DNA of 64,000 nucleotides, taken from NCBI GenBank assembly GCA_903772945.1, contig CAICTM010000304.1, forward strand, positions 1 through 64,000. Reading direction: 5' to 3'. Positions 54,580 through 64,000 of the stretch are shown piece after piece; positions within the stretch are counted from its first letter, which is position 1; every line of letters starts with the position of its first letter. The position numbers and the translations under genes are program-made. The notes below the pieces were generated by a model. The model saw nothing but the letters and a program-made list of their open reading frames with translations. It had not been told where the DNA came from and did no database searches. The stretch is from Seminavis robusta (taxonomy: Eukaryota; Bacillariophyta; Bacillariophyceae; Naviculales; Naviculaceae).

Positions 54580-57500
54580 TCAATCCTGACCCTGGGGGAA
54601 AGCGGCTGCGGCCTTTCTTCTGGCCAATTCCAGAAGGAGCTCCTCGTCACTCAAACACGGCAATGTGGCTGCAGTGGCGACCAAGGGGGATTCTTTCGCA
54701 GTTTTAGAAACGTCCAGAGTTATATCGTCAGACTTGCCCTTCTTTTGCTTCTTCCCATTTGCGGGCTTTCGGCTTCTGCTCACAACTTCTTCGGTGTAGT
54801 TTCGTAGGATAATCGACAGATCGTCATGCATGAGCTATCCCATGCGACAAGGCAGAGCGGTCAGCGACACGCGCAAACCAAGTCTTGCAAAAATCGAAAC
54901 AGGCGAGACCCAAACCACTTACCGGGATCAAGGATCTACGAATGTTGTCAAGAACGTTGGGGTAAATTGATTCTTCTCTAGACAGGAGCTTCTTCACTCT
55001 TGCCCTTTCTTTTGGCTCTTCAAAACAGGCAGGGCAATTCTCGTTGATGATCGGGAGGTTGGCAGACTTTGCAAAAGCAGTCATGAGACCCTCGCGGCAG
55101 TATATCAGGGGACGAATTACTGCAAGATCGCCAGCATCAATCTTGTAGTGAGCCTTCATTGTCCTCAAGGAACCATTGTGCATCGCGCTCATCAGGAAGG
55201 ATTCGGCGCAGTCATCCAAGTGCTGTGCCAGGACTAACTTATTGCACCTGTTGTTGCGTGCACAGGTATATAAGTTGCCGCGTTTCATCTGAGACATGTA
55301 GGAAAAAGCTGGGTGTGAGCAGCATGGTGCCATTATAATGCAGTTGTTGCGGGCGTGATACGCAATTCCCTGTACTTACCCGCGCACAATACGCACACAA
55401 AGAGGAAGCGGTTTTTCCGTCCTTCCCGGCAACGTTAGCTCTCGTCACAATATCGTCCCGAATGTAGTGATACTTCAAGCCCAAAGATTCCACATAAGGA
55501 ATCAACGCACTCGGGTCAAACGATGGTGTCATGGGATCTATCGTGCAAACCTCGATCGTGAATTTGATTGGAAGCTTTCTTTGACATTCCAACAAGCAGT
55601 GAAGCAAGCTCAAAGAGTCTTTGCCACCGCTCAAGCCGAGCAGAAGCCGATCACCTTCTTCCAGCATATGCCACTGTATCACAGCTTGGGTTATAAGTCG
55701 CATCAGCTTTGCGGGGGGTCGAAGAGCTTTTTTCTTGCTTTGCTTGTTGCCAGCTTCTCCGTCGGGAGGTGGTTTTTTGCTCTTCAAGGCACTAGATTTG
55801 GACTCTGAGGCCGGATCGAGCAGTGGCTGCACAAAGTTGCCACGGCCCCATTTTTCGTTGTCTCGTGATGGTTTTCTGGTCTCGTTCTTGACGTCTTGCA
55901 CCCCGTCGTTTTGCACCTTCCTCAAAACGTCACTGGAGGGATTACTACCTGGTGTGGCTGTGGCTGCTGTCCTTGGCCTCTTGGCCGGTCGGAGGGATTT
56001 CGAATTACTCATTCGCCGAGGCCTGGTAGAATTGCTGCCATCGGCAGAAACCAAAGCCACATCGTTGACGGGTATAGCAGCTTGTAATGACATTTCACCG
56101 TCGCCGTCAGCAGCAACATGTGTCTTGTCATTGACACGCGAGGGAACGGCCCGTTCGTCTTCGCCTTTCGTGGTAAAGTACAATTCTGCTGCTACCGGCC
56201 GCAGCCCCCCTACAAGCTCCGCCGAAAAAGTTCCTGGTACTTGTTTCAGACCTTGCGACAAATGCAACGCGATCTCGTTGGGCTTCACAAACCAACGCAA
56301 CTGTTCCAACGCATCAGAACCTCTTTCATCAACCTCCTGCATTTTCAGCGCTTGCGCTATACTGTTCTGGTCTTTCCTAGCTGCATTGAGAATACAATTG
56401 GCATTGGAAAGTGCATCTCTCAATACTCGCTCAATACCGTTGGATTCGGGTGTTAAAGTGTCGGTTGTCAACTTTTTGAGAGCATCTGAAGTCCTATCAT
56501 AGTGGCTGAGCCACTTTCGTTCTGACTTGCCAAGCGGTTTTCCTTGTCGATTTGCGTGTCGCCACTGAAACGCACCGAAACTCAAGGTTAGTACTACATG
56601 TATGGCCTAGGAAATGCACTGACAGTGTCAATGCAACTACTTCAGTATGATGCTTGTATTCCAACTCACCTCTCCCGTACGATGATTGCATCGATAATGG
56701 CACATGAGTGCCCAACCATTCTTGGCCACCCATACAAGCGCATCCACGACGTACTGCACTTCCTCGCTGCGAAGCCCTTTAAAAGGCAGGCTCAGTCTGG
56801 TATAACCCGGTCTCAACGACTCTGCCCGTTCTTTGTAATGAAGCAAAGCATGTTCCATGGCTTTGTTTTGATCATTGGGGATTTCCTCCCTGCGACCGCT
56901 ATCGGTCAACTTGCTCAGGCCCAACAAGCGCTGTGAATAAGGACCAGCACATTGGCACCCTCCGCGACTCTGTATACCGAATACATCATTTAGAATGGCA
57001 CAGACGTAGTTGTAGTGAAGGAACCGGTTTCCACATTTGATCAAAAACGATAGAATTGGGAGATGTGGCGATTCATCATCATTGTTGTTGTTGTTGTTGG
57101 AATCCAGGAGCACCAGATTCGGAGCCGTCTTTTTCAAATAATTCGCAATGTGACTGTATGTCGCATATTCATGGCTCTGCAGAGAGGACGGTATTCTGTC
57201 TTTCTGTGTTGTTTCGTCTGTTTCCTTGCTACATGTATCTTCCAGTTGGTTGTTTTTGTTTTTGTTTTTGTTTTTGTGTGTGGCGACAATGTCTTGGTAC
57301 TGTTTTTCGACTTGTCTCTTGAACAGAAAAGCGAGTCCCACCCTGAGAATTCCAGCCACATTGGGAGTCCCTCCTTCGAATCGCTCTATTCGATTGCTGA
57401 GAAACCGATGATGTGTGTTGGTAACATAAAAAACAGTTCCGCCTCCTGACCTTTTGGGTGCATTGGTTTGGTCGACGAGATGTTTTTTGATGACAAGCAC

Positions 57501-58604
57501 GCCCGGAGTTCCAACTCCCCCAATCATTTTGTGCGGACTGAAAAAGATTGCATCCTTGGCAATGGATGAGGTATACTTGTCGGCGGTCAGTGGTGGTGGA
57601 TTCATATCCATGTGCATGTATGGCGCTGCCGTGGCATAATCAAAAAAGGCGAGAGCTCCATGTCGATGAAGTGTATCTGCAATTCGATCCACGTCGGAGA
57701 CTTTTCCCGTGACGTTGGAAGCAGCGGAGAATGTTCCCATTTTGAGTCGTTCCTTGTATTGTGGCAACTGCAATTGTTGTTCCAAGGCCTTGTAATCCAC
57801 AGTCTTGTGATGTGGGCATTCCGGCACCATGACAATTTCGGCTCCAGATTCTCTCCAGGGTATAATATTGCTGTGGTGTTCGTATGGTCCAATAAAGACG
57901 ACAGGTCGTTGATTGTTGTTCTCACTATTGTTGTTGTTGTTGCAAGCATGCTTGATTCCCAGACAATCAATCAAGAGTTCCACTGCAGCGGTGGTTCCAT
58001 TTCCACTATCAATATCAGTCATTGACAAGTAGTAGCAACAGGTTAGACACGAAAGAAATATGGAATAGAATGAAAACATGACAAACATGATAACATGAAT
58101 GACTTACGCAAAGAGCACAAGATCCTGACTGGCTTTTCCAGTAATTTTAGCATTTGTTTCTTCCGCTACAATTTGTCTAGCTTCTGCCAGAAACGCCGTG
58201 GACTGTGCCCCCGTGATGGATGTGTTTGTGTGTGTGTTTCCATAGAGAGGACGACAGGTTTGTTCCATGTATGCTTCAATACTGGTCAAAGATCGATTGC
58301 TGGCCGTCTGATCGCAGTAGACCAATGGGACTTGCAAAAAGCTGGAATCGCTGTGGGGATGAATGGTTTCTCCAAGAGGAACAGATGATGCACCAGGAGG
58401 AACCTTGAAGGGAGACGTAAACGTAACTGCTGCATTCTTTTTGCTTTGGGTGTCTTGCGCAATTTCGGAGCGAAGAGTATCAATGGCCTTCTCAAAGTCA
58501 GGATTTCCCATCATGGAACTTAGTAGTACCGGTTGGCCATCATCAGCACTACCGGTACTATTCATAGTACTAGTACCTGCAGCAACAGAGGAGGAGGAAG
58601 ACAT
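54580..58604 (-). CDS. Cysteine-desulfurase-like / TtcA-like tRNA thiolase fusion
   Basis: Five exons (58108-58604, 56670-58005, 55380-56564, 54923-55288, 54580-54834) encode 1212 residues, all in frame. The start is the ATG at 58604 (MSSSSSVAAG). Residues 80-590 are a class V aminotransferase/NifS-like fold: VLFAGNGTTAAVELL, PYEHHSNIIPWRESGAE, FDYATAAPY, FSPHKMIGG with the PLP lysine, RFEGGTPN, and RGGCQCAGPY with a candidate persulfide cysteine. A junction RTGEWRH leads to a low-complexity linker. From about 900 a PP-loop ATPase of TtcA type follows: GLSGGKDSLSLLH, a CAYC pair, LAQHLDDCAESFL and NCPACFEEPKERARVKKLL. TtcA 2-thiolates cytidine 32 of tRNA, so the fusion would supply sulfur in cis. 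No organelle presequence is obvious. Confidence 0.85.
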
Positions 58605-58939
58605 CTCGAAGCGGATTGGAAACACCGAGCTGTGTTATTTTAATAGAGCTTGCAGCTAACAATAGGATATGGTAGACGCCGTGGTCTGTGGATGTCGGGA
58701 GTTGAGCAAGAGACGCGATGAGTGGCCGGCAAACAAACAGGATTCGGAAGCTTGGGGCACAAGATGCAGACGAAAGCATAAGTTTTACCAGCTTCACTGG
58801 CTTGAAGAAGATTTTAAGTGCACGACTGACAGAGCCTCCAACCACCATCCAACACGATGCACGATGCGACCACAACTCAGCAACAAGGATACCACTTATA
58901 CTGTTGTAGTTGAGTTGCAATCGACAAAAGCAAGTAACG
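58605..58939. other. Divergent promoter region
   Basis: A 335-base spacer between the fusion gene and the RPAP1-like gene; both promoters should be here. The frame of the latter is open from 58910 but has no ATG before 58940. Confidence 0.45.
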
Positions 58940-61900
58940 ATGAAGAGCTCTTATATGAAGTTTTCTGACGATGATGAGCCTGGTGGCACTAGTAATGGTA
59001 CCAGCACTGGTTCTAGCAACAACAACGTAATGGAACGAAACATAGTGGAACGCAATGTTTTGGAACGACCCATTCGACCGCCACAGGCACCTGGTCAGTA
59101 CCTTCATCAGCACCAGTTTCCACAGGCTACCCTGCGTAAAAAGTCGCTCTTTGCCCAGAATCGACAACAAGAACAGCAGAGTCAAAATGGTATCAATACT
59201 ACCGGTAATATGGCATCCCCATCCACCAATGTGCCTCTGGGAGTCTTTGTCAAGAAGAAGAAAAACAGACAAAAGCTACACAAACAGCAGCACGATCCCC
59301 AACCACAAAAATCTTCCAATGCAGCTTCAACCTCGGCTACACAGTATCTGTCTCAATCAACGCCACAACAGGTTCCTGTATCACAGGCAGCTGCACAGGA
59401 TGCAGAAGCCATGTTTGAGCGAATGTCACCAGCAGAGCGATTGGAAAATGCCAAGGAACTACAAGCGGCTCTCTCACCTCAAGCTATTGCGTACTTCAAA
59501 AACAGAAACAAAATACAAAAACAGAAAAATACAAACACAAACAAGAAGGACAATAATAATAAGGGAAAACCCATGGCCATCCACGCAGGAGTCACAATAG
59601 ACCAGCAGAAGACGGAAAGGACCAACAATAACAACAACCTGGAAGAACCAAAGCAATCTACTACTAGTACCAGTAATACCCGTACATCCACAACCAATGA
59701 TACCGAAGAAAAGCAGAGAATTGCTCAACTATTATCCAATGTCAAAACAGTCGATGACTTGGACGCTGCATACAAGGCTGAAGTCGGAGATTTCTCCCCT
59801 CTCGCTTCGGAATTGGGAAATGATATCCAGCAAAAGGAACCCTTCCAAATTGCATGTATGCTACTACGATCCACTGTTCCCAGACAAAATCTTTGGGCGG
59901 CCAAGATTGTATCACAACACTTTCAGCAGCAATGGGAACTGGGACGGCTCTGCTCTGTAGTTCCGGAACAACAAACTCAAACACAAGAAACTCCACCGTG
60001 GCCTTATCCTGTCCTCATGCCAGCCGCGCTGAGGTGTTTGTTGGATGCGCCAGCTACCCAAACAGGAGTCATTATTCATACTTTTGTACTCAACGCAATC
60101 TACAACTTACTCAGGCTGCGGTCTTGTGCCGAACATGTCGTAGACATCAATGACATGGTGCAAAACGACAATGTACATGCCACTGCCATTCATCAACTAT
60201 GCTTCCTAGAAGATGCTATTCCCACTCCACCCGTTGGAAGCACTTATCCATCGACTGACAGTGTACAGGCTATTGCATCCGACATTGCTTCGTCTACAGC
60301 AACACCCGCCGCATACAAGACTTCATCCTCTTCCAAGTCGGCCAAGACCGATGGGGAAGCTTTTGGAAAGGATCCCAGTTGGACACTCCTTTCCAAAATG
60401 TGCATACTCCCTCGATTGGCACAATTAGTGCTGAAATCGTCATCATCATCAAGTCCCCAGCAGCAACAATCCTTACCGAACGAAGCACTAACGGCTATTT
60501 GTGGAATTCTTGCCATCATTGGCCAAAGGTCTCCGGGCACGGCTACCGCCATTGTTTTTCATCCTACCTTATTGAGGGACCTGTTGGATCATGCTCTCAA
60601 GCCGCAGCATAGGGAAGATCACAAAGATGATATTGGCACAGCGCAAAATCCATATGACGTGGCTCTGGCTTTGCCGGCCATACGGCTACTTGGAACATTG
60701 GCTCGACAATCGCGTGTCGTGGCAGAAAGGATCCTGGCGGTCTTTGATGAATACGTCCCACCCATACTGGCAATAAAGCCAAAGACCAAGCCAGAACATA
60801 CTCTGCAAGTATGGTCGCTAATACTGTGGCGAACGCTACTTCGATACGGATTGGGCGTTCCCCAAATTCCTACCATGATTGCACTTTCGGTGCGGCACAT
60901 GGTGGCCACGACTGCGGGAGCGGAACGGGAGGGTCGAAAAGCAATGCCGTTTTCACTGGCAACAGAATTTTCGACGTGCTTCGCCCATGTCTTGTTTTGT
61001 AGTCAAACTGCAAGAACACAGCTATCAGAACAAAATCAGAACAGCAATGACGGCGAAATCACAAAGGAAGATGTGGACGAGTCGGTGCTGGCAGCCAATC
61101 GGTGGCTGTCCTCTACGGCGAAGCAAGCAGTGGCCAGTCTCGAAACATGCTCCTTCGTCAATGACAAGGAGGCCATCTCAGCACAACAATTGCAATTCTG
61201 GGCTGCGCAACTCCAGTTTATGTCCGCCTACCTTGACACGTCAGCGGAGGATTCGATACCAGTTTTGGATTCGACAATACGCGACAAATGGATCAGCATC
61301 TGCCAAAGCGCCCTTGTCGCCTTTATGAGGCAAGACGTTTTGAAGACAACACTCAATGCCCTTTGTGCAGCAGTTTTCGCGTGCAGCTTTTCGGAGTTGC
61401 CCGACCCAATTGACGGGCTGGTCTATGAGGCGAGCGCATGTGCATTCTTGTGCTCATTTGTTTCTCTGCAGTTCTGCCTTGTCAAGCTGATACTCGGTCA
61501 GAGCAAGAGTACTTTAGATGCCGGCGATGCAGATTCTGGGGCTACTTTGGAGTCGAGCAAACTCGTTTTTGCAGAGTTTGCATCTATTCTTGAAACGACT
61601 CTGGCTATGCCTTTACTGGCATCGTCGAGATCGAGAGTGGTGACAGGCCCTCCCTGTCCTCGCAGAGGATGGTTGAACAGAACATGTTTTGCTTCGATTC
61701 AAATGTTGGAAGCCGCCAAGAGCTATTTTTCACTATCGACTGGGCACAGCGAAGTCACGCGAACACTTCAATTTTCTCTCTTGGGAAGACTCGAACGGGG
61801 CGATGAAGCCATGGCCGCGGTGCTGTTAAGCCAGGATTCTTCTTTCGATGTTCGCGAGGTGCAAACATCTGCGAAAAGGGAAGGGAAATTTTCGTTGATT

Positions 61901-63190
61901 TCGTCCGTTTTTCTAAAGGAGCTATGCGTGGAGAGTTCCGCGAGACTTCAGCTTGAACACAGCTTCAATCTTCTGAGACATGGACCTGGGGTGTCCCGAG
62001 ACGAATTTGGTATATCAAAACTTCGGTTGCTGCTCAGCGATGTCGACTCGATTGTTCCGTCACGGAATCACGACTTCTTATTGCCAATTGGTACTCTGTG
62101 GCTTTGGATGACGTTGTCAAGCTCAGTCTCCAGTGCACCTTCTAATGATGGCACAATACACGAAGAGGACACAGCAAGCGAACAGTCGTACGGTACCGAG
62201 GTTTTGTCGTCATCCCTACGCTTGATCTCAGAACTAGAACAAAGCTCAACACCGGGGGATCAAATCAATCCATTCAACTACGCCGCACAGATCGACAACG
62301 GAGCCAAGGCCTATCATTTGCTTCTACTATGTTTCCACCCAGAGCACATCTTGCAAAGCGACGAGGTGGCTGGTCCTGCAGAGTTCCTACTCGAGCTATA
62401 TACCCGAGACATGGACAACTCTTTTGCTGTTGCATTCGCTAGGGCGTGCTTGCTTCATTCATCTGGCAAGAAGAAGAAGTTCCAGGATGATTCTTCTGAA
62501 GCAACAGGCACATCGTCGAAGGCGGAAAAAATCGTGTCAGAACTGCTTCACGGACGTGAGGCGGATCGTCGGGGACTGCTCAGTGAAGATGAAACACGTG
62601 CAGTGTTGGGTTTTTTAAATGAGCTCTGTGATGTGTTCTTGCAATACGGAGCGCAGTACGACTTTTGTGTCCGCTGCGTTCGCTGTTTTTTGATGCCCAC
62701 GTTCCCGTCTCGAATTAGATGCAAAGCTGCGAGCCGCCTGGGTGACGTGTTGAGCGTGATATCGCTTCCAGGGGAAGAGGACCCGTGGTCGGATGCTGGC
62801 AGGCTTATGCTGGTTCCATTGCTGGAACGAAGCATTCCGGGATCGTCACCAGAAGATGGTGGGTTGACGACAGAAGATGGTGGGTTGACGAGGGAATCAC
62901 CACAGTTTCTGGACGCCCTTGTGGCCGTCTACGGAAAAGGAGGAAATCCTCGAGTGCAAGTTGGATACACGCTGATCCTCTTCGTACTGGTGCATGCTCG
63001 CCACCTCGCAATGTGTTTGCAGCCAGGATGGGTTGGCCTAGAGGCCGAACTAAAAAGGCTGCAGAAAGTCAACGACGAAGTCGCCTCCATGGTTACCAAT
63101 GCTGCTAGGAAGATCTCGAGGTGCACCGCCAACAGCAAATCAGATATGGTCGAGGCAGCCATAGACGCGGTACAACGCAAAGATGCGTGA
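58940..63190 (+). CDS. RPAP1: RPAP1-like RNA polymerase II-associated protein
   Basis: A single exon of 1416 residues from the ATG at 58940. The N-terminal 300 residues are low-complexity (glutamine, asparagine, serine) but contain two RPAP1 marks: PLGVFVKKKKNRQKLHKQQ and MFERMSPAERLENAKELQAALSPQAIAYFKNRNK, the latter the family's SPEE...LSP...FLKxR motif. Around residue 295, QIACMLLRSTVPRQNLWAAKIV fits the RPAP1 C-terminal conserved block. The remaining 1100 residues look alpha-helical, like ARM/HEAT repeats. RPAP1 acts with GPN GTPases in assembly and nuclear import of RNA polymerase II. A short in-frame duplication (EDGGLTTEDGGLT) lies near 62855-62895. The usual RFDLxG motif was not found. 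Confidence 0.75.
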   Translation: MKSSYMKFSDDDEPGGTSNGTSTGSSNNNVMERNIVERNVLERPIRPPQAPGQYLHQHQFPQATLRKKSLFAQNRQQEQQSQNGINTTGNMASPSTNVPLGVFVKKKKNRQKLHKQQHDPQPQKSSNAASTSATQYLSQSTPQQVPVSQAAAQDAEAMFERMSPAERLENAKELQAALSPQAIAYFKNRNKIQKQKNTNTNKKDNNNKGKPMAIHAGVTIDQQKTERTNNNNNLEEPKQSTTSTSNTRTSTTNDTEEKQRIAQLLSNVKTVDDLDAAYKAEVGDFSPLASELGNDIQQKEPFQIACMLLRSTVPRQNLWAAKIVSQHFQQQWELGRLCSVVPEQQTQTQETPPWPYPVLMPAALRCLLDAPATQTGVIIHTFVLNAIYNLLRLRSCAEHVVDINDMVQNDNVHATAIHQLCFLEDAIPTPPVGSTYPSTDSVQAIASDIASSTATPAAYKTSSSSKSAKTDGEAFGKDPSWTLLSKMCILPRLAQLVLKSSSSSSPQQQQSLPNEALTAICGILAIIGQRSPGTATAIVFHPTLLRDLLDHALKPQHREDHKDDIGTAQNPYDVALALPAIRLLGTLARQSRVVAERILAVFDEYVPPILAIKPKTKPEHTLQVWSLILWRTLLRYGLGVPQIPTMIALSVRHMVATTAGAEREGRKAMPFSLATEFSTCFAHVLFCSQTARTQLSEQNQNSNDGEITKEDVDESVLAANRWLSSTAKQAVASLETCSFVNDKEAISAQQLQFWAAQLQFMSAYLDTSAEDSIPVLDSTIRDKWISICQSALVAFMRQDVLKTTLNALCAAVFACSFSELPDPIDGLVYEASACAFLCSFVSLQFCLVKLILGQSKSTLDAGDADSGATLESSKLVFAEFASILETTLAMPLLASSRSRVVTGPPCPRRGWLNRTCFASIQMLEAAKSYFSLSTGHSEVTRTLQFSLLGRLERGDEAMAAVLLSQDSSFDVREVQTSAKREGKFSLISSVFLKELCVESSARLQLEHSFNLLRHGPGVSRDEFGISKLRLLLSDVDSIVPSRNHDFLLPIGTLWLWMTLSSSVSSAPSNDGTIHEEDTASEQSYGTEVLSSSLRLISELEQSSTPGDQINPFNYAAQIDNGAKAYHLLLLCFHPEHILQSDEVAGPAEFLLELYTRDMDNSFAVAFARACLLHSSGKKKKFQDDSSEATGTSSKAEKIVSELLHGREADRRGLLSEDETRAVLGFLNELCDVFLQYGAQYDFCVRCVRCFLMPTFPSRIRCKAASRLGDVLSVISLPGEEDPWSDAGRLMLVPLLERSIPGSSPEDGGLTTEDGGLTRESPQFLDALVAVYGKGGNPRVQVGYTLILFVLVHARHLAMCLQPGWVGLEAELKRLQKVNDEVASMVTNAARKISRCTANSKSDMVEAAIDAVQRKDA

Positions 63191-63432
63191 TTGAGAGGGT
63201 GATCACATAGAGAGAATATAGTACTACTTATAGTGCGTACAATTGCCAGCTAGCTTGTTTCTTGGCCGAATCATGTCCCTTCTAGCTCCACCATGCACCG
63301 GAGGTATCGGTCAGAATACAGTGCGCCCACAATAACCGTGCAATGCTACGGTAGGTTGGAGGTGGGCTTCGTTTGTCGCCGTGTACAACGCTGCTGTTGT
63401 TGCCTGAATCGACAATGCGACGTGCATGCTTT

Positions 63433-64000
63433 TTACATCAATTCGAGCAGGGAATCCATTGATGTATCCTAAATAAGAAATAAAGAAGAAACATTAAGAA
63501 GGTGACGTTGGAGCAGGAGGAACGTTAGGGAGCAACATCTTACATATCGCTTTCTTGCGCCAAGCATTGGCGAGTTAAGACGATTCAGAGATGCGGTCCC
63601 ATCCATTGAAATGGCAGTCGATCCATCCTCGTCAGTGGTGTACCCTGATTCGGACACCACGCCAGATCTCTGAGTTGCAGATTCATCGTCTAGCTCCAAA
63701 ATCGCACTCATGTTGCCATCTTGATCAAATCTATATGCAGAAGGAAGCATTTCAGAGAAAGGCGACAGTGGTCTGTCGTGGTCGTGTTGACTTGTGTACT
63801 GGTCTGACCCCGCAGCATGTGTTGCCGCTCCAAACGACGATGAAGAAGTTCCATGCCTTCGTAAATAGTAAACTAAGCCGACAGAGGCCGCGAAGGCACA
63901 GCCACCAACGGCAAACAGGACAAGGGATGCGTTGATGTTATTGGGGCCTGGAGCAATGTTCTGGGGTGCTTCCTCGGAATCACCGAATGCAATAGGGTTC
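63433..64000 (-). CDS. C-terminal part of a single-pass membrane protein, cut by the window edge
   Basis: The minus-strand frame enters at 64000 and is open to an intron at 63469-63543. A last exon (63433-63468) then ends in DTSMDSLLELM. The translated part has a short lumenal end (GDSEEAPQNIAPGPNN), a membrane span (LVLFAVGGCAFAASVGLVYYL) and a tail of about 140 residues with SPFSEMLPSAYRFDQDG and acidic serine-rich stretches. The layout resembles the ending of the membrane protein at 45971-47853. The N-terminal part lies outside the window, so the family cannot be told. Confidence 0.65.

Noticed and set aside
55467-56502. Plus-strand ORFs opposite the fusion gene
   Set aside because: They are shadows of the minus-strand exons, which have clear domains and splice sites.

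Overview
The window looks like nuclear DNA of a diatom, probably a raphid pennate. Its genes are compact, with short GT-AG introns (42 to 171 bases). Plastid precursors carry ASAFAP- or AWAP-type cleavage sites. There is a secreted proline-threonine-rich LRR protein of a kind I associate with pennate diatoms. The intergenic DNA is full of short palindromic words (CTAG, GTAC, ACCGGT). The species itself is inference; Seminavis-like would fit.

Bases 1-12,000 are a mobile-element nest. A Crypton-type tyrosine recombinase gene on the plus strand has been split by two Ty3/Gypsy LTR elements on the minus strand. The first runs off the left edge and ends at 2512. The second fills 2754-7373 and is flanked by a 4-base target duplication. 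Downstream of the recombinase, on the opposite strand, lie an AlkB-like 2OG-Fe(II) oxygenase and a decayed RusA-type Holliday junction resolvase. Together these suggest a cargo-bearing tyrosine-recombinase element, which I regard as the best candidate here for something undescribed.

Bases 12,700-25,700 carry host genes: a short-chain dehydrogenase with signal, transit and Tat-like peptides, a small membrane protein, an RNI/LRR-like protein, a TMEM53/DUF829 protein, a gamma-glutamylcyclotransferase-fold protein, the ubiquitin-eS31 fusion, and an EGF-repeat receptor-like protein whose exons mirror its repeats. Bases 25,700-31,900 hold no convincing gene. They hold MITE-like inverted repeats, tandem repeats and a nested hairpin.

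Bases 31,900-45,000 hold the PT-rich LRR gene with one intron per leucine-rich repeat, a C2 plus U-box protein, an intact DUF6729/DDE-like transposase gene with a convergent orphan ORF, and a P-loop/DRTGG protein with a 25-base micro-exon. Bases 45,900-64,000 are dense host genes: a single-pass membrane protein, membralin, V-ATPase subunit D, a plastid triose-phosphate/phosphate translocator, a cysteine-desulfurase-like domain fused to a TtcA-like tRNA thiolase, an RPAP1-like protein, and the C-terminal part of another membrane protein.

The exon models were built by hand from GT-AG signals and checked for frame. All but one junction, in the DRTGG gene, close in frame. The LTR copies and the proline-rich repeat show many short indels, so part of their decay could be assembly noise.
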